A stretch of DNA of 64,000 nt from Syngnathus acus (lineage: Eukaryota > Chordata > Actinopteri > Syngnathiformes > Syngnathidae): contig NC_051088.1 in assembly GCF_901709675.1 (NCBI RefSeq), forward strand, positions 25,021,193-25,085,192, in the 5' to 3' direction. A program made the translations under genes and the position numbers. This document shows, in pieces, positions 13,039 through 23,978 of this stretch; the stretch's first letter is position 1; each line of letters opens with the position of its first letter. The notes beneath the pieces were generated by a model. The model was not told where the DNA came from. It did not search any database and saw only the letters and a program-made list of their open reading frames with translations.

Positions 13039-13451
13039 TGTCATGCCTCGTCCACAGTTTTGTGATGTGTCATCAGTTCTGTGTCTGTGTGCTCGCCCCT
13101 CCCTCCCTGCCTGTGTGCCCTTCCCTCCCTCCCTCCCTCCCTCCCTGCCTGTGTGCCCTTGATTTGTGTGATCACGCGCACCTGCCTCTCATCACCTGTG
13201 TTGTATTTAACTTCTGTTTGCGTGTCACTCTAGGTCGGAGCATTACCTGAGAGATGTGGACAATGCATGTCTCACTGTCACGCGGTTTGTTTGGTTCCTG
13301 TCTTTTGTTTCACGCTTTGGCGGTCAGTCCTTTTGGTTTTGTTGTTTAGTCACGTCAGTTTGCCGGGTTAGGTATTTTGGTTTGCACAATAAACCCTGGT
13401 CCAAGCTGCACTTGGTCGCCTCGCTCCATTACTCCACCCCGAAGCCTGACA
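13039..13451 (+). mobile_element. Probable solo LTR
   Basis: The block begins TGTCATGCCTCGTCC and ends CCTGACA, so it has the TGTCA...TGACA inverted termini of many retrotransposon LTRs. Internally it has a pyrimidine-rich CCTCCC region, GTATTTAAC as a possible TATA-like element and AATAAACCCTGG as a poly(A) signal near the 3' end, in the order expected of an LTR. No internal gag/pol sequence is adjacent and no clear target duplication was found. Confidence 0.5.
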
Positions 13452-14217
13452 GGGTCATTATCCTAAACCGCTTTAAGCAAATGTGCCTTTGTTTATTTGA
13501 CCTTACCCTAATCAGGGTGACATGCTTGCATTTATGTCTATTTATTTGGATTGTTCTTAATTTGAAACTTTTATTTTGAATTATATACATTTTTGTTGAT
13601 TTGATCATAAAAAAATTCAATTGGATTTTTCGATCTATTTTTTTAAATTTCTTTTTCACCATTTATTGGTGCGTTTTTGTTTTTGGCAGTTTTGAGGACA
13701 CCCTCACCCTAAGCCTCGCCCCAAGTCCAATAAGAGAAAAGAAAATTCCTGTATGAACGGCAACCAATGTTTTGTTTCCATAGTAACTGTCTGGTTGCGT
13801 AAGTCTCAATGACAGACTTCAACAATTTTCAAATCACTTGTCACAGCTTCAAAGACAAGGGAGATGCTAAAAAGGTTAGCAGTGACAATCGTCACGTTTT
13901 ATTACTTTTTGAACTCTTGTCTATTCAATGAGCAATCGCAAAAGCTCGTAAAAGTGTTAGTACCTACACGGTAATTAAGATGTTGGAATTTTCTTGTAAG
14001 AGGTTGCACGCAGTCATTTATTTATTTATTATGACCCTTCCCAACCCCAAAAGACGTGTTGGCCGCGTCAATGCGTAAAAAAAAATACATAGACTGAGTT
14101 TATTAGTGAAAATGGACTATCATGACTTTTGTGTTATTATCATGGAAAATCCACTTTTTTTGCTTTTATATTCATTTTATTGTGCACTAGGAGTCACCAA
14201 GATCGTAGAAAAGTGTC

Positions 14218-14353
<136 letters not shown>

Positions 14354-14458
14354 TTCCAGGTGTTCCAGAGATACTTTTATGATCTGTTTGGGGGCTATTT
14401 TTTTTTTACTCCGTTCAGTTTTCTCCATTTTCCATTACGTATTTTTTGTCTCTTACGT

Positions 14459-15218
14459 CAGTGGTCCCCAACCACTGGGTCACTTGGTACCGGGCTGCCA
14501 AGCCGCACAGGATTTTTTTTTTATCGACGATCAATTAATTCAGGTCAAGACGCTCGTCCCGGTCACGTGACATGTTTCCCCCAGTCGAGCCCGCAAAGCT
14601 AGCAAAAATGAGTAAGAATTTATTTTGAAACATATTGGCGATTCTCTCCCAATGACATCCGTCGGTTCAGGTCAAGACGCTCGTCTCGGTCACGTCACAT
14701 GTCACCTCGGTCCAGCCCGCGAAGCAAGCAAAAAAGGAGCAAGAAACAGAGATGTTTGCAAAGGGAAAAAAGCCCAATGAGGAGACGGAAGAAGAAGAGG
14801 CTACCACTTCGAAGAAAAAGAAAGCTGCATTTAAACAAAAGTCCTCCTTCAAATATGGATTTATTTATCTATCGCCACGCAAGCAAGCAAGCAAGCAAGC
14901 AAGCAAGGAAGCAAGCAAGCAAGGAAGGAAGCAAGGAAGCAAGCAAGCAAGCCCACTCTGCATAAGTGCTTGGGCACATGGAGACCAAGCACTCTGCATT
15001 CAAAGACCAACCTTAACCACTTGGGGTGAGTTTTATTTACATGTCGTTTATACTTGTTTTCATGCCAGTCGCATCATTTTATTTCATCGTATTTATTATA
15101 AATGTATTATTAGTTATTTATTCATATCAATGTATTATTTATTTATATGAAGGCCGGTCCGCGAAAATATTTCTGATCCGTAACCGGTCCGTGGCGCCAA
15201 AAAGGTTGGGGACTACTG
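14459..15218 (+). mobile_element. hAT-type element with degraded BED-finger transposase start
   Basis: Ends are CAGTGGTCCCCAACC and GGTTGGGGACTACTG, an inverted pair with one mismatch. Flanking 8-mers TCTTACGT (14451-14458) and TATTACGT (15219-15226) differ by one base, fitting an 8-bp hAT target duplication. Inside, a lysine-rich frame starting at 14752 reads FKYGFI. Further on, HMETKHSAFKDQ matches the end of a hAT BED zinc finger, but an AAGC repeat array (14878-14950) and a stop separate the parts. It is a non-functional internal-deletion derivative. Confidence 0.8.
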
Positions 15219-15226
15219 TATTACGT

Positions 15227-16500
15227 CACATCCTTTGAGGCGGGACTACCAAACAAGGTGGGTGCGGCCGAACGCTTTCGCTTAGCCGCCATCTTTATTA
15301 CTCTGAGTGTTAGAAAGGTTCCTCAATCTCTGGAAACGACGGACACAGTCAAGCGGTGCGCTTGAGATGTCTTCCAGTGCTGTCGGCCGCTGGGGTTTTA
15401 ATGACTAGATGTGGCCCTGGCACCAAGTACACATTACAACAAGCAAATCAATTCGATTTCTCGCTTTAGTTGAAGCCGAGCCATGCCGTTTGAGTTACTG
15501 ACACCCTAAAAAAAAAATCAGCAAGTGAGTGAGGTCAAGTTTTGGACGTTTGCCCTCTTAAACTTTCCTGCCAGTCGCCCTGAGGTGAAATGGCATTTTC
15601 AAAAGATTGACACTCATAAGTGGAAAGCATGGCTAACAACTGGACTTGTAGCATACCATCCAACTACGTATTCGTGTCGTCAGTGGAAGTGCTTTATCCT
15701 TTTGACTCATCAAATAATGACATGCCCTTTGTACTGTGAAAGAACAACGAAAACACTAATGAGGTCATTATCGCAAAAACACCTGTGTGCTTTGTGGGGG
15801 TTTTTTTTCCCCAGACAAGACTTTTCAATTGAATCATTTTTGTAGCGGACAGCATTAAACAACTTTATTAAACAAGCGCATGAATGGAAAATATCTTGTT
15901 TACTCAAATCTGTGTCATCCTCCATTTTCCTTTTTTTCAAGTCTTAAATATCTCAATCAGCCAATCTATGAAGCTCTCAGCTGTGGATGGGTTGATTTCT
16001 CTGTTTACATGTTCTTTTTCCCTCGTGTTGTCATCTGCGGACGTTGAAAAATATAACAAGCTTATTTTTGACAAAAGAAAGTCCACAATCGCTTTTCAAA
16101 TGAAGAGCGTCGAAGCAAAATGGTGAAAACTTCCCGTGATTTAAGTCATAGAAAAAAATTGTGGTGGCCCCCCCCCAAACAAAACCCTAAAAAGAACATG
16201 GATTTGACTCACATCAAGAAAAAAACTTGAAAAAATGATGGCACTTGGCCTGCACGTCAATGATGATACTTTCGGAAAAGATCGGAAAGAATTTTCCATT
16301 GCACATGCATGTTGAACCAAGGTGTGTCCTGTAATCTACATCATTACTGTCTAACCAGTAATGACAAGAGCTATAAAGCAAATCTCGCCAGCTTTTGTTA
16401 GTGTTGGCTTGTGAGTGAACGATTCGTTCAAAAGAGCGAACCTTTTCAGTGAATCTTTTTTCAGTTCAAATGACTTCAACCAACATGCAATAGAGGCTTT
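15227..16500. other. Spacer without recognisable gene
   Basis: Nothing convincing was found, apart from 16230-16380, which resembles 12890-13030. Confidence 0.5.
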
Positions 16501-16860
16501 GCAGTCACGTGATTTTATCACGTGATTTTGTGTTATGCCGCCATCTTGGCGGTCAACCGGTCAGCTCGTTCCTACGTGTTCGTACAGATTCAGTTTGATT
16601 TCTGCGCTACATTTTCACCGATTTCATCCGAATTATGGCTGATTTGCTATCCAATGAAGTTGGGCATTTGGATGAAGAATCCAAGAAACGTTACCGAGAG
16701 AAGTTGAACCTTGTTGGCACAACGGATCCGTACCTTTTACCGAGAAGCATGCTAAAATCACCTGAGCATTTTGCAACAGCCGACCTGCCTGATGACTGAA
16801 GTATGATTTGATTTGTATTGAGGACCGAAAGTGCCAAAATGAAATGAATAAATACACCCT
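16500..16860 (+). pseudogene. Relic of a repeat-borne ORF, 54 codons
   Basis: An ATG at 16635 opens 54 codons to TGA at 16797. The peptide contains KKRYREKLNLVGTTDPYLLP, which resembles the N-terminal segment of a repetitive protein family common in fish genomes (KRY.KL...DPY.LP pattern). This is recognised from memory of the pattern, not by search. Twin TCACGTGATTTT motifs lie upstream (16507-16530), and an AATAAA-like site follows at about 16849. It is probably a 5' exon remnant of a larger element rather than a host gene. Confidence 0.4.
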
Positions 16861-16943
16861 GAAATGAGTCATGTGTAGTAGATGCGGTTTTTTTTTTTTT
16901 TTGTTTCTTTAATATATAAATAATGAATTCACACCGACGTATT

Positions 16944-17125
16944 AGGGAGTGGCGCCACCTAGCGTATTAGAGTATGTATGCCACTCGCTCGGCATCAATC
17001 CATTTTGTAGGGAGTAGCGCCATCCAGCGTATTAGAGTATGCAGCAATCCATTTTGTAGGCAATAGCGCCATCCAGCGTATTAAAGTATGTATGCCACTC
17101 GCTCGGCATCAATCCATTTTGTAGG
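16944..17125. repeat. Three-copy tandem repeat, unit about 50-75 bp
   Basis: Three head-to-tail copies share GCGCCAYCYAGCGTATTARAGTATG followed by CAATCCATTTTGTAG. The middle copy lacks the internal ATGCCACTCGCTCGGCAT block, so it is shorter. It sits just 3' of lectin gene 2. Confidence 0.85.
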
Positions 17126-17367
17126 TCGTGGGCGGTATTGAAACTTACAATTGCCATCGGTTCAGTGTCTGTATAAAGATACAGTCATGAGTGAAAAACA
17201 TTTTTAAGCACAGCAATTTATTTCTTTTTATTCATTGAAAAGCGAAGTTAGCCGTTCAAATAAGATTACGTGATGGCAATCGTTAAAAAGTGAACATGAA
17301 GGATACCACAGATATGATGTCGTAGTTAGCTTGATTCAGAAAGTATATGATTAAAGAAGATGGCTGG

Positions 17368-18599
17368 TTAATGGCAGCAATTTTTCAGCACAGGCTTGAT
17401 GCAGACAAACGTGTTTTCTTCCGTGCAGGTGTCATCATTCCACAACGTGTCCGCTAGAAAACACACAAACGAGGCTTACGTGTGCTCTATGCTTCTTTTA
17501 AATATGCAAATGTAATCATGGATTTATAGAATATATGACATATTGATATAATAATATATTTGACATCATGTGTGTGTATATATATATATATATCTATCAA
17601 AATGGCATCATCATTTTTTGTTACAATGTTGGAATTTGTAAGCATACAAACCAGTTGCCTCAATCTCTACACAGTCTTCATTTCCTGCATTGTTGTCGGG
17701 TTGGTTAGGGCCAAAATTTCTGAAATCAACTATTTTGCCATCAGTCCATACAAAGTCATCTTCCTGTAAGATAAAGTCATATTTCATTTAAAAGGAAAGA
17801 CCGAGAACACATGAGACGACAAAGACATATTTGGCAAACATTGAGGTTGTTATGATATTTGAATAGATTGACATCAGTTTCCATCCAATCTTCAACCTCT
17901 ACTACGTAGCTCTGCAGGCCGTGTGTTGACACAACCACCCTTCCTTGACAAAATTGGGTGTGGGCGACCGACGTATTTGTCAAAGCACACCGAGTGAACA
18001 CAAATGATTCAATGAGAAGGCATCTCACCAGAATGGCATCATGGAGTCCAATCCAGGTGTCGACCATAGTACCAGCCCCCTCTCGAATCAGCTCAATAAC
18101 GACGGCGTTTTCCTTGGCGCTGCCGATGGAGACCAAATTCCCGCCGAGGATGTTGCAGACGCTCTGAAAGGAAACAAATCAAGAGAAATGATTGAAGCCG
18201 TTAAGTTGATCAACTCCGGAATGTCAACAGGCAGGAAACCGTGTGAAAGGCTTTCGTACCTCGGCATCTAAGAAGGACCTGGGCTCGCATTGGTAGAGGT
18301 AACAATTTTGGTCCAACTGAGTCCATCCTGGAGGACAGTCAGTAGCTGCAACATAAATGCTGGCCATCAAATGATTTCTGTCGTCAAATGGAAGCAAGAT
18401 TTTGAATACAGCTCGCTACCTACCTTCCGGTTGTCTACACTTATGTGAAGACCGTGAAGAAGAAGAAGAAGAGCACAATGTTCAGTTTAGAGAGCCAAAA
18501 CAAAAGGATCGAGGAGAGTCCTGTGGTCGTACATTGACTTACAGCTTGGGACAGTGCGACGATCCCGCAAAAGACGAGCAACGGGTGAAGACGAGACAT
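17368..18599 (-). CDS. Secreted C-type lectin, copy 2 (QPD type)
   Basis: Exons, listed 5' to 3' on minus: 18599-18543, 18439-18424, 18345-18260, 18163-18029, 17763-17652, 17453-17368; 163 residues. Signal peptide 1-19 (MSRLHPLLVFCGIVALSQA). The lectin domain starts CPPGWTQLDQNCY and keeps the NILGGNL block, WIGLHDA, FVWTDG, QPD at 119-121 and WNDDTC at 140-145. In this fold QPD predicts galactose-type binding, and WND supplies calcium ligands. An extra Cys sits in YQCEP, and the C-terminus ends NCCH. The small 16-nt second exon encodes CRQPE. The ATG abuts the acceptor of the UTR intron. Poly(A) signal on minus is at 17222-17217. Confidence 0.92.
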
Positions 18600-18748
18600 C
18601 TGTGTGATCATAAGAATGAATTTTCAGCGTTTTTTTCTACTGATTTGGATTTGTGTGGTTTTATAAAAACCGTTTTCAACTGGCTTGATAGAAATCAACG
18701 TGCGCGGGCAAAAAGGCAGGATGTCAAACGGGGCGTATGCTTGCTTAC

Positions 18749-18846
18749 CTTTGCAGTCTTGACGAGTGATGCTGAGGATGTCGAGCAGGAAGGTTTTTAT
18801 GCTTTGGGTTGACAGTTATGGAATGTCGTACCCTGAGTCACATGAC
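18749..18846 (-). promoter_or_regulatory. Promoter and UTR exon of lectin gene 2
   Basis: On minus: GTCACATGAC (18846-18837), then ATAAAAAC (18800-18793) as the TATA element, then a UTR exon ending CTGCAAAG/gtaagc at 18749. The palindrome-to-TATA spacing is about 44 bp. Confidence 0.75.
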
Positions 18847-18849
18847 ACG

Positions 18850-20488
18850 TCAGACAAGTTTACTCAGTTTCTAAAACCTCACTGGGAAATGTGTCATATT
18901 TTCCTTCAATATATCGATATTGACCCAAAAATCGGCCATAGCACGACCCCTAACGAGGAAAAAGCGGGTTGGAAAGTGAACGGATGAATGTATCGGCTCT
19001 TTTGTTCAGGTTCACGGGCAGCTGATGTCCACCTCGGCCAAGATCAGCCCGTTCAAATCAGGTGAGTGGACATCACCAGTGGCTTTTAAAACAATACAAA
19101 TAGAAGTGAAAAAAGATGCAACAAAATGATTGGTGAAAAGTAACGCCAGAGCGGTCGGTCACTGTACACAAGAACTTGTTTTGCTCGGTCCATTTGGAAT
19201 GTCATCACGCGTCACTACTTGGCTTTTGTCCAATTCTGCACCCAAACATTAAGGCAATTACAGTAAAAATTCCAAACATCCTTGCCAAACTTGTTTCTGA
19301 CGAAAACGAGACGGTGTGTTGTGACGCAAAAGACCTCTAATGAGTACAGTATGGCTTAACAGCACAGCTGAGGTAGGTGTTTTTCGAGCGATGTGTCAGA
19401 TAGCGTTCAGTCAGTCTGTCTGTCGGTATGGACGTGTTGTCTTAAAGAAGACTCAAGACAGTCAACGCCTCCTGATCATCTCTACGAGACCAGATTGGTT
19501 TACACCTCTCACCTTATCTAGATTTCAAACGTAAAAAGCAGATGTCTCCTTTTTTTTTTTTTTTTCTTTCTGTGAAATGAGTTGAATTTATTTATTTGGG
19601 AATCTAGGTTGAAGCTATTTTTATTTTGGGGTCTGTAGTATCTTTTCTGTCCGTTCAAGGAGGTTGAATTCTAAACACAGTTTTTTCGCAGACAATGATG
19701 AAAATATGTATTAGGAACATTTATCATAAAATGTTGACTTTAGTATCGATAGGTTATTTGCCAGCGGAGTGGCAAAACATTTGGTTGGGGTGCCAGTTTC
19801 CACCCCTTGCCACCCCGTAAAACCGCCTATGGTTTCAGTGAGCACAAGAGTTTGTTCAATAAGATGTTTTACTTTTTCTTATGGTGTATGTTAGTCTTGT
19901 TGTCTTTGTTGATCCAATTAGCATTGGTACAAATGTATTTAATGGTGATTGAAATTGACCATTTGTTAATGTGGTGATGTTGGATTGCATCAAACACGTC
20001 ACCAGGAATCAATCTTCAGCCTCTTTTAATTGTGTCACGGAATGTCAGTTATGTCACGTAACACGACAGACAAGTTGAGTGCGTGGAAGTTTGCACATCC
20101 CTTACCAGACCCCCCAAAAAAAACAAAAAACAAACACATTTGTTTAATCAACTTGCTCAAATAATATCCATCACCAATTGTCAATCTCACTTATCCCGTT
20201 TTGGCTGCCTGAAAGTAGACTCAAACCTGAACTGGTCGCCCGCCACCACCTTAATTGTTGCGCGCACATTCTCCGAGTCGATGCGCGGGAACTGAAATCA
20301 CGTGGGCTGTGCGGAAGTCAGCTAAGTGAACCACGACACCGGAGATGGACAGTGGCTTGTTGAGCAATACCCCTATTTTCTGAGTAATCCCAGAAAAGAA
20401 ATAGAAATTGCAGAAGCCTTGTATGGCGCTTTATGCACATCACACGCTACTCAAAACATTTGAAAAAGCATTCATTTGAAAATGGTGG
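18850..20488. other. Spacer with orphan lectin-type promoter motif
   Basis: No intact gene. The part at 19070-19330 is a diverged relative of 22770-22990. At 20035-20075, GGAATGTCAGTTATGTCACGTAACAC resembles the lectin upstream module (palindrome at 20053-20062), but no TATA box or exons lie on its left. Confidence 0.5.
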
Positions 20489-21175
20489 TTAACCCTCCGT
20501 TGCATAAGTGGGTCAAACATGACCTGGTGAGGTTGTTTTTTTTGAAATATTTTTACAACAAAAAGTTGTTATCTTTTCATATTCCCGGTATTCCTCCAAA
20601 AACATGTTTTTGACATCATGGCGTTTACATTTTTAACTTACCTTTATTTATACCTTTAATACATTTCAAGAAATTGTAGTTTTTGTATTATGACCCCAAA
20701 CTTCCAAAAGTGGGTCAAAAATGACCCACATGCATTTTCTATAAAAACCCTAACCGTAGTTTGAAACCTGAACGTTAGTTTGAAACCCTAGTTTGAAACT
20801 CTAACCCGAGTTTGAAACCCTAGTTTGAAACCGTAACCCTGGTTTTAAACCCTAGTTAGAAACCCTAGCCCTAGTTTGAAAGCCTGATGCTAGTTTAAAA
20901 CCTCACTTTAAACCCTAACCCTTGCTTGAAATCCTAACCCTAGTTTGAAATCCGAACCCGTTTGAAACCCTAGTTCAAAGCCTAGTTTGAAACTTTACTT
21001 TTAAACCCTAACCCTAGTTTGAAACCCTGACCCTAGATTTAACCCTTAGATATATACGTGGGTAAAAAATGACTTGGTGAGGTTTTTTTTTTTTTTTTTT
21101 TTAAATATTGTCATAATAAAATGATGTTATCTTTTCGTATTCCAGGTATCTCTCGAAAAACGTGTTTTTCACACT
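20489..21175. mobile_element. piggyBac-like ends flanking a telomere-like minisatellite
   Basis: Two same-orientation starts follow TTAA: TTAACCCTCCG at 20489 and TTAACCCTTAG at 21039. Each continues through GTGGGTMAAA.ATGAC.TGGTGAGG and then a conserved TGTTATCTTTTC block (20568 and 21126 regions). TTAA plus CCCT is the piggyBac-type end pattern. No transposase is present. Between them (20746-21037) is a degenerate AACCCTAGTTTGAAACC repeat. Confidence 0.55.
20746..21037. repeat. Degenerate CCCTAA-containing minisatellite
   Basis: Units of about 14-19 bp are variations of GTTTGAAACCCTAACCCTA. The CCCTAA core equals the vertebrate telomere repeat, but it is broken by GTTTGAAA in every unit, so this is not a true telomere tract. 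Confidence 0.8.
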
Positions 21176-21507
21176 CACACACAATTCAATTATTATGTGG
21201 TCCTCCTAGATATAATACCTAATATCATAGAAGTGAACACTGAGAAGTGTACTATGAGAAATTCAAGATTCAAGCGTTTGTATGCCAGCGACGAGAATAC
21301 TCGTCATTGACATGAATGACTTAAGATCCCGTGAACGAATATTCTCGTCAACTTAGCTTTATTTTATTAATGGGTAGATACGACTCCCGGCCACTTCTCC
21401 ACTTTAAACTATTTGATATAAGTCTATAGAAACTTGTAGTGGTTAACTCCGACCACTTGATGGAGTTGCACTTATTGGCTCATAGCGAGGCGATGTAAAC
21501 TGTAAAC

Positions 21508-22490
21508 CAGGGGTGTCCAAACTTTTTGCAAGGAGGGCCAGATTTAATCAAGTGAAGGGGCCCCGGGGCCAATCGTTTTTTCAGACATTTTTGAACGACA
21601 AAAATTTCATGCAAATACACAGTTATAAAACAAATTTCATTGTCACAATTGTCTTTATTTTTCAAATGACAAAATAACCAAATATAAGCCATTCAGGCAG
21701 ATGTGAACAACTCTAAAAACACAAATTCTGCCTTTCATTCATATCTGAAGAGTCAGATAACATTGAACAAACTGTTTGAAATGCCTTACATGAGTTTAAA
21801 ATTATTTTGGCCTCATGAACATTTTAAACAGGAGTTATAAGTCATGCAAATGTGTCTGTTATTATTAAAACTTAAAACAAGTGAGTTTTGCTCTTGTCAT
21901 TTACAATATCTTTCAGAAAGTAATAGTTTGTGTCATGTCTACAGGTTTATAACATCAACAGTATTAACATGGCCACTTCGTAATATTTAATTTTAAAAGT
22001 CAAAGTCTGCTTTATTTAATTTTGATTGACTTTTGACTCCGCGTGAAGAATCGCTGTTGTGATGCCATTTCAGCTTGGAGCTGCTTCACTTGATCAGCGC
22101 GGTGACTCCCTGTTCGCTTGCCGTATGTGTCAGCATGTTTAGTCTACTAGTGTGTCTTTAGGTTGAAATCCTTAAACAAGGCAACCGTCTCTTTAGAAAT
22201 GAGACAAACACAATTGCCTTGATTTTCAGCGAAGAAGTATTGTAATTCCCATTTCTCTTGAAAGCCGTCGACGGCCCTCAATGTCAACTGTCCTGTTTTC
22301 TTTGCAGTCGCCATGGCAGAAATGAGCGGCCACCCTTTGGTAATAGGAGGAATTACAGGTTCAAGTTTCTTTTCTTTCTTTTTTTTTATATTCAGTTTGA
22401 CAGTGCAGGCGGTCCATAAATAATACATTATAAGACCGAAGCTGCGGGCCATATGAAATCTGATCGGGGGCCGGACTTTGGACATGCCTG
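21508..22490 (+). mobile_element. hAT-type element with perfect 8-bp target duplication
   Basis: It starts CAGGGGTGTCCAAACTTTTT and ends ACTTTGGACATGCCTG. Both flanks are CTGTAAAC (21500-21507 and 22491-22498). At 983 bp and with no convincing transposase frame it is non-autonomous. Open frames on minus inside it are treated as non-functional. Confidence 0.88.
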
Positions 22491-23027
22491 CTGTAAACCC
22501 AACCCAAATGGGAGAACAATGGAGAATGGAGTAATGGAGGAAGAAGTCCGGAAGTGAGAGAAAATGGCCCAACGGAAGCGATCGGCTTTCAGGTGGATTC
22601 CAATTGAGCAAACCGTCGCTCTCCGTGAGTGCTGTAGAGCAAAACGATGGTGCGAATTTCGAGGAGATGACTGTGAGTACGCGACAGACATGGCTCATAT
22701 TTAAGATAGCATTTCAAGTCAGGGTAGGAAGTGCGTGGTCCCAGTAGCACTCGTGAAAAATGGTGACACCATCAGTGGCTGTTAAAAAAAAAAAATAATC
22801 AAAGGATGAAAAATATGGAACATAAAGACTGCTTAAGTCATGCTAAATGTATATTGTACTGAAAGGCGTGTTTGGGATGGTGCGTTCAAATATTTGGCTT
22901 TTACCCAAAACATTGTAATCAGTCAAATGAACATTTCAATCATCTTTGACAAACTTGTTTTGGAACAAAGAGAGCCGCTGTGAGTGGAACCGAAAATAGC
23001 TACTACCTGTATGTGTTATTTGCATAC

Positions 23028-23332
23028 ATAGGACGCTCAGTGGCCTAGTGGTAGAGTGTCCGCCCTGAGACTGGAAGGTTGTGGGTTCAAACCCCGGCCG
23101 GCCGGGTCATACCAAAGACTATAAAAGTGGGAGCCATTGCCTCCCTGCTTGGCACTCAGCATTAAGGGTTGGAATTGGGGGGTTAGATCACCAAATGATT
23201 CCCGAGCGCCGCGCCGCTGCTGCTCACTGCTCCCCTCTCCCCCAAGGGATGGATCAAAATCACACGGGGATGGGTCAAATGCAGAGGACAAATTTCACCA
23301 CACCCAGATGCGTGTGTGACCATCATTGGGAT
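23028..23332 (+). mobile_element. tRNA-headed SINE of a second family
   Basis: The tRNA-like head has A-box (TGGCCTAGTGGTAGAGT) and B-box (GGGTTCAAACCCC) matches. It is followed by a body ending in the CAAATTTCACCACACCCAG and GTGTGTGACCATCATTGG motifs common to an abundant teleost SINE. It is unrelated in sequence to the 2365 SINE. It is not a tRNA gene: no anticodon-arm fold or 3' stem closes the head. Confidence 0.8.
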
Positions 23333-23334
23333 CA

Positions 23335-23450
23335 GTCAAAATTTGGGTGCGTATTATACATGGGTACAGGCTTTTTTCCAGCATCGACATGCCATTTTTA
23401 GGGTGCGTATTATACACGGGGGCGCATTATACATGGAAAAAAAACGGTAT
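23335..23450. repeat. MITE fragment (GGTGCGTATTATACAY repeats)
   Basis: GGGTGCGTATTATACA occurs twice, then GGGCGCATTATACATGG leads to a terminal ACGGTA, resembling one end of an inverted-repeat MITE directly after the SINE. The left end is absent. Confidence 0.55.
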
Positions 23451-23978
23451 TTGTCCGTTTGTTTTGTAGCTTTTACTGTATATAATATGAGGTGCTCGCT
23501 CATACATTGATTTGGGTTGACAGTCATAATGGCCCCTTCGAAAGAAGCTATGACTACAATGCGGCCCGCCCAAAAAATGACTTTGACACCTCTGTTCTAT
23601 ATTATATCTCATATTTCATTATATCTTATATTTCAAAACAATATTTAAAGACAATTACAATCAACATAACATTTTACGGTCCTTTTGCATTGCCGAATGA
23701 AACAACAAAAGTTAAAAATGGGCTTTTGACTACCATTCTATGATTTAATATGACATATCGGTGCGAAGATTGGAGGGAAGGAATAACACTCAAACCTATG
23801 TTTATGCTCAGAAAATGGAATTTATTGAAAAGCTGTGGTATCCATCCAAATAAGTTTCATTGACGGGAATCATTAAAAAATGAATGGCTGTCTGATGAAC
23901 ATTGAAGGACGCCATAGAAACTAGCCAAACAAAGTTGAAAAGACATTATTCAAGATGATATGATCCCAAGATGGCCGC

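Noticed and set aside
12714-13250. 178-codon plus-strand frame with a WQTDEWCEHDW segment
   Set aside because: It runs through a dispersed repeat and into the solo LTR and has no recognisable domain or splice context, so it is taken as chance.
14699-14965. Lys/Arg/Ser-rich and KQAS-rich frames as host genes
   Set aside because: They lie wholly inside the hAT element and run into its AAGC microsatellite.
20746-21037. CRISPR-like direct repeats or true telomere
   Set aside because: Unit length and sequence vary continuously with no unique spacers, and the telomere unit is interrupted throughout. This is a minisatellite in a vertebrate genome.
22147-22698. 183-codon minus-strand frame
   Set aside because: Most of it overlaps the non-autonomous hAT element ending at 22490 and it has no domain; judged a relic or chance frame.
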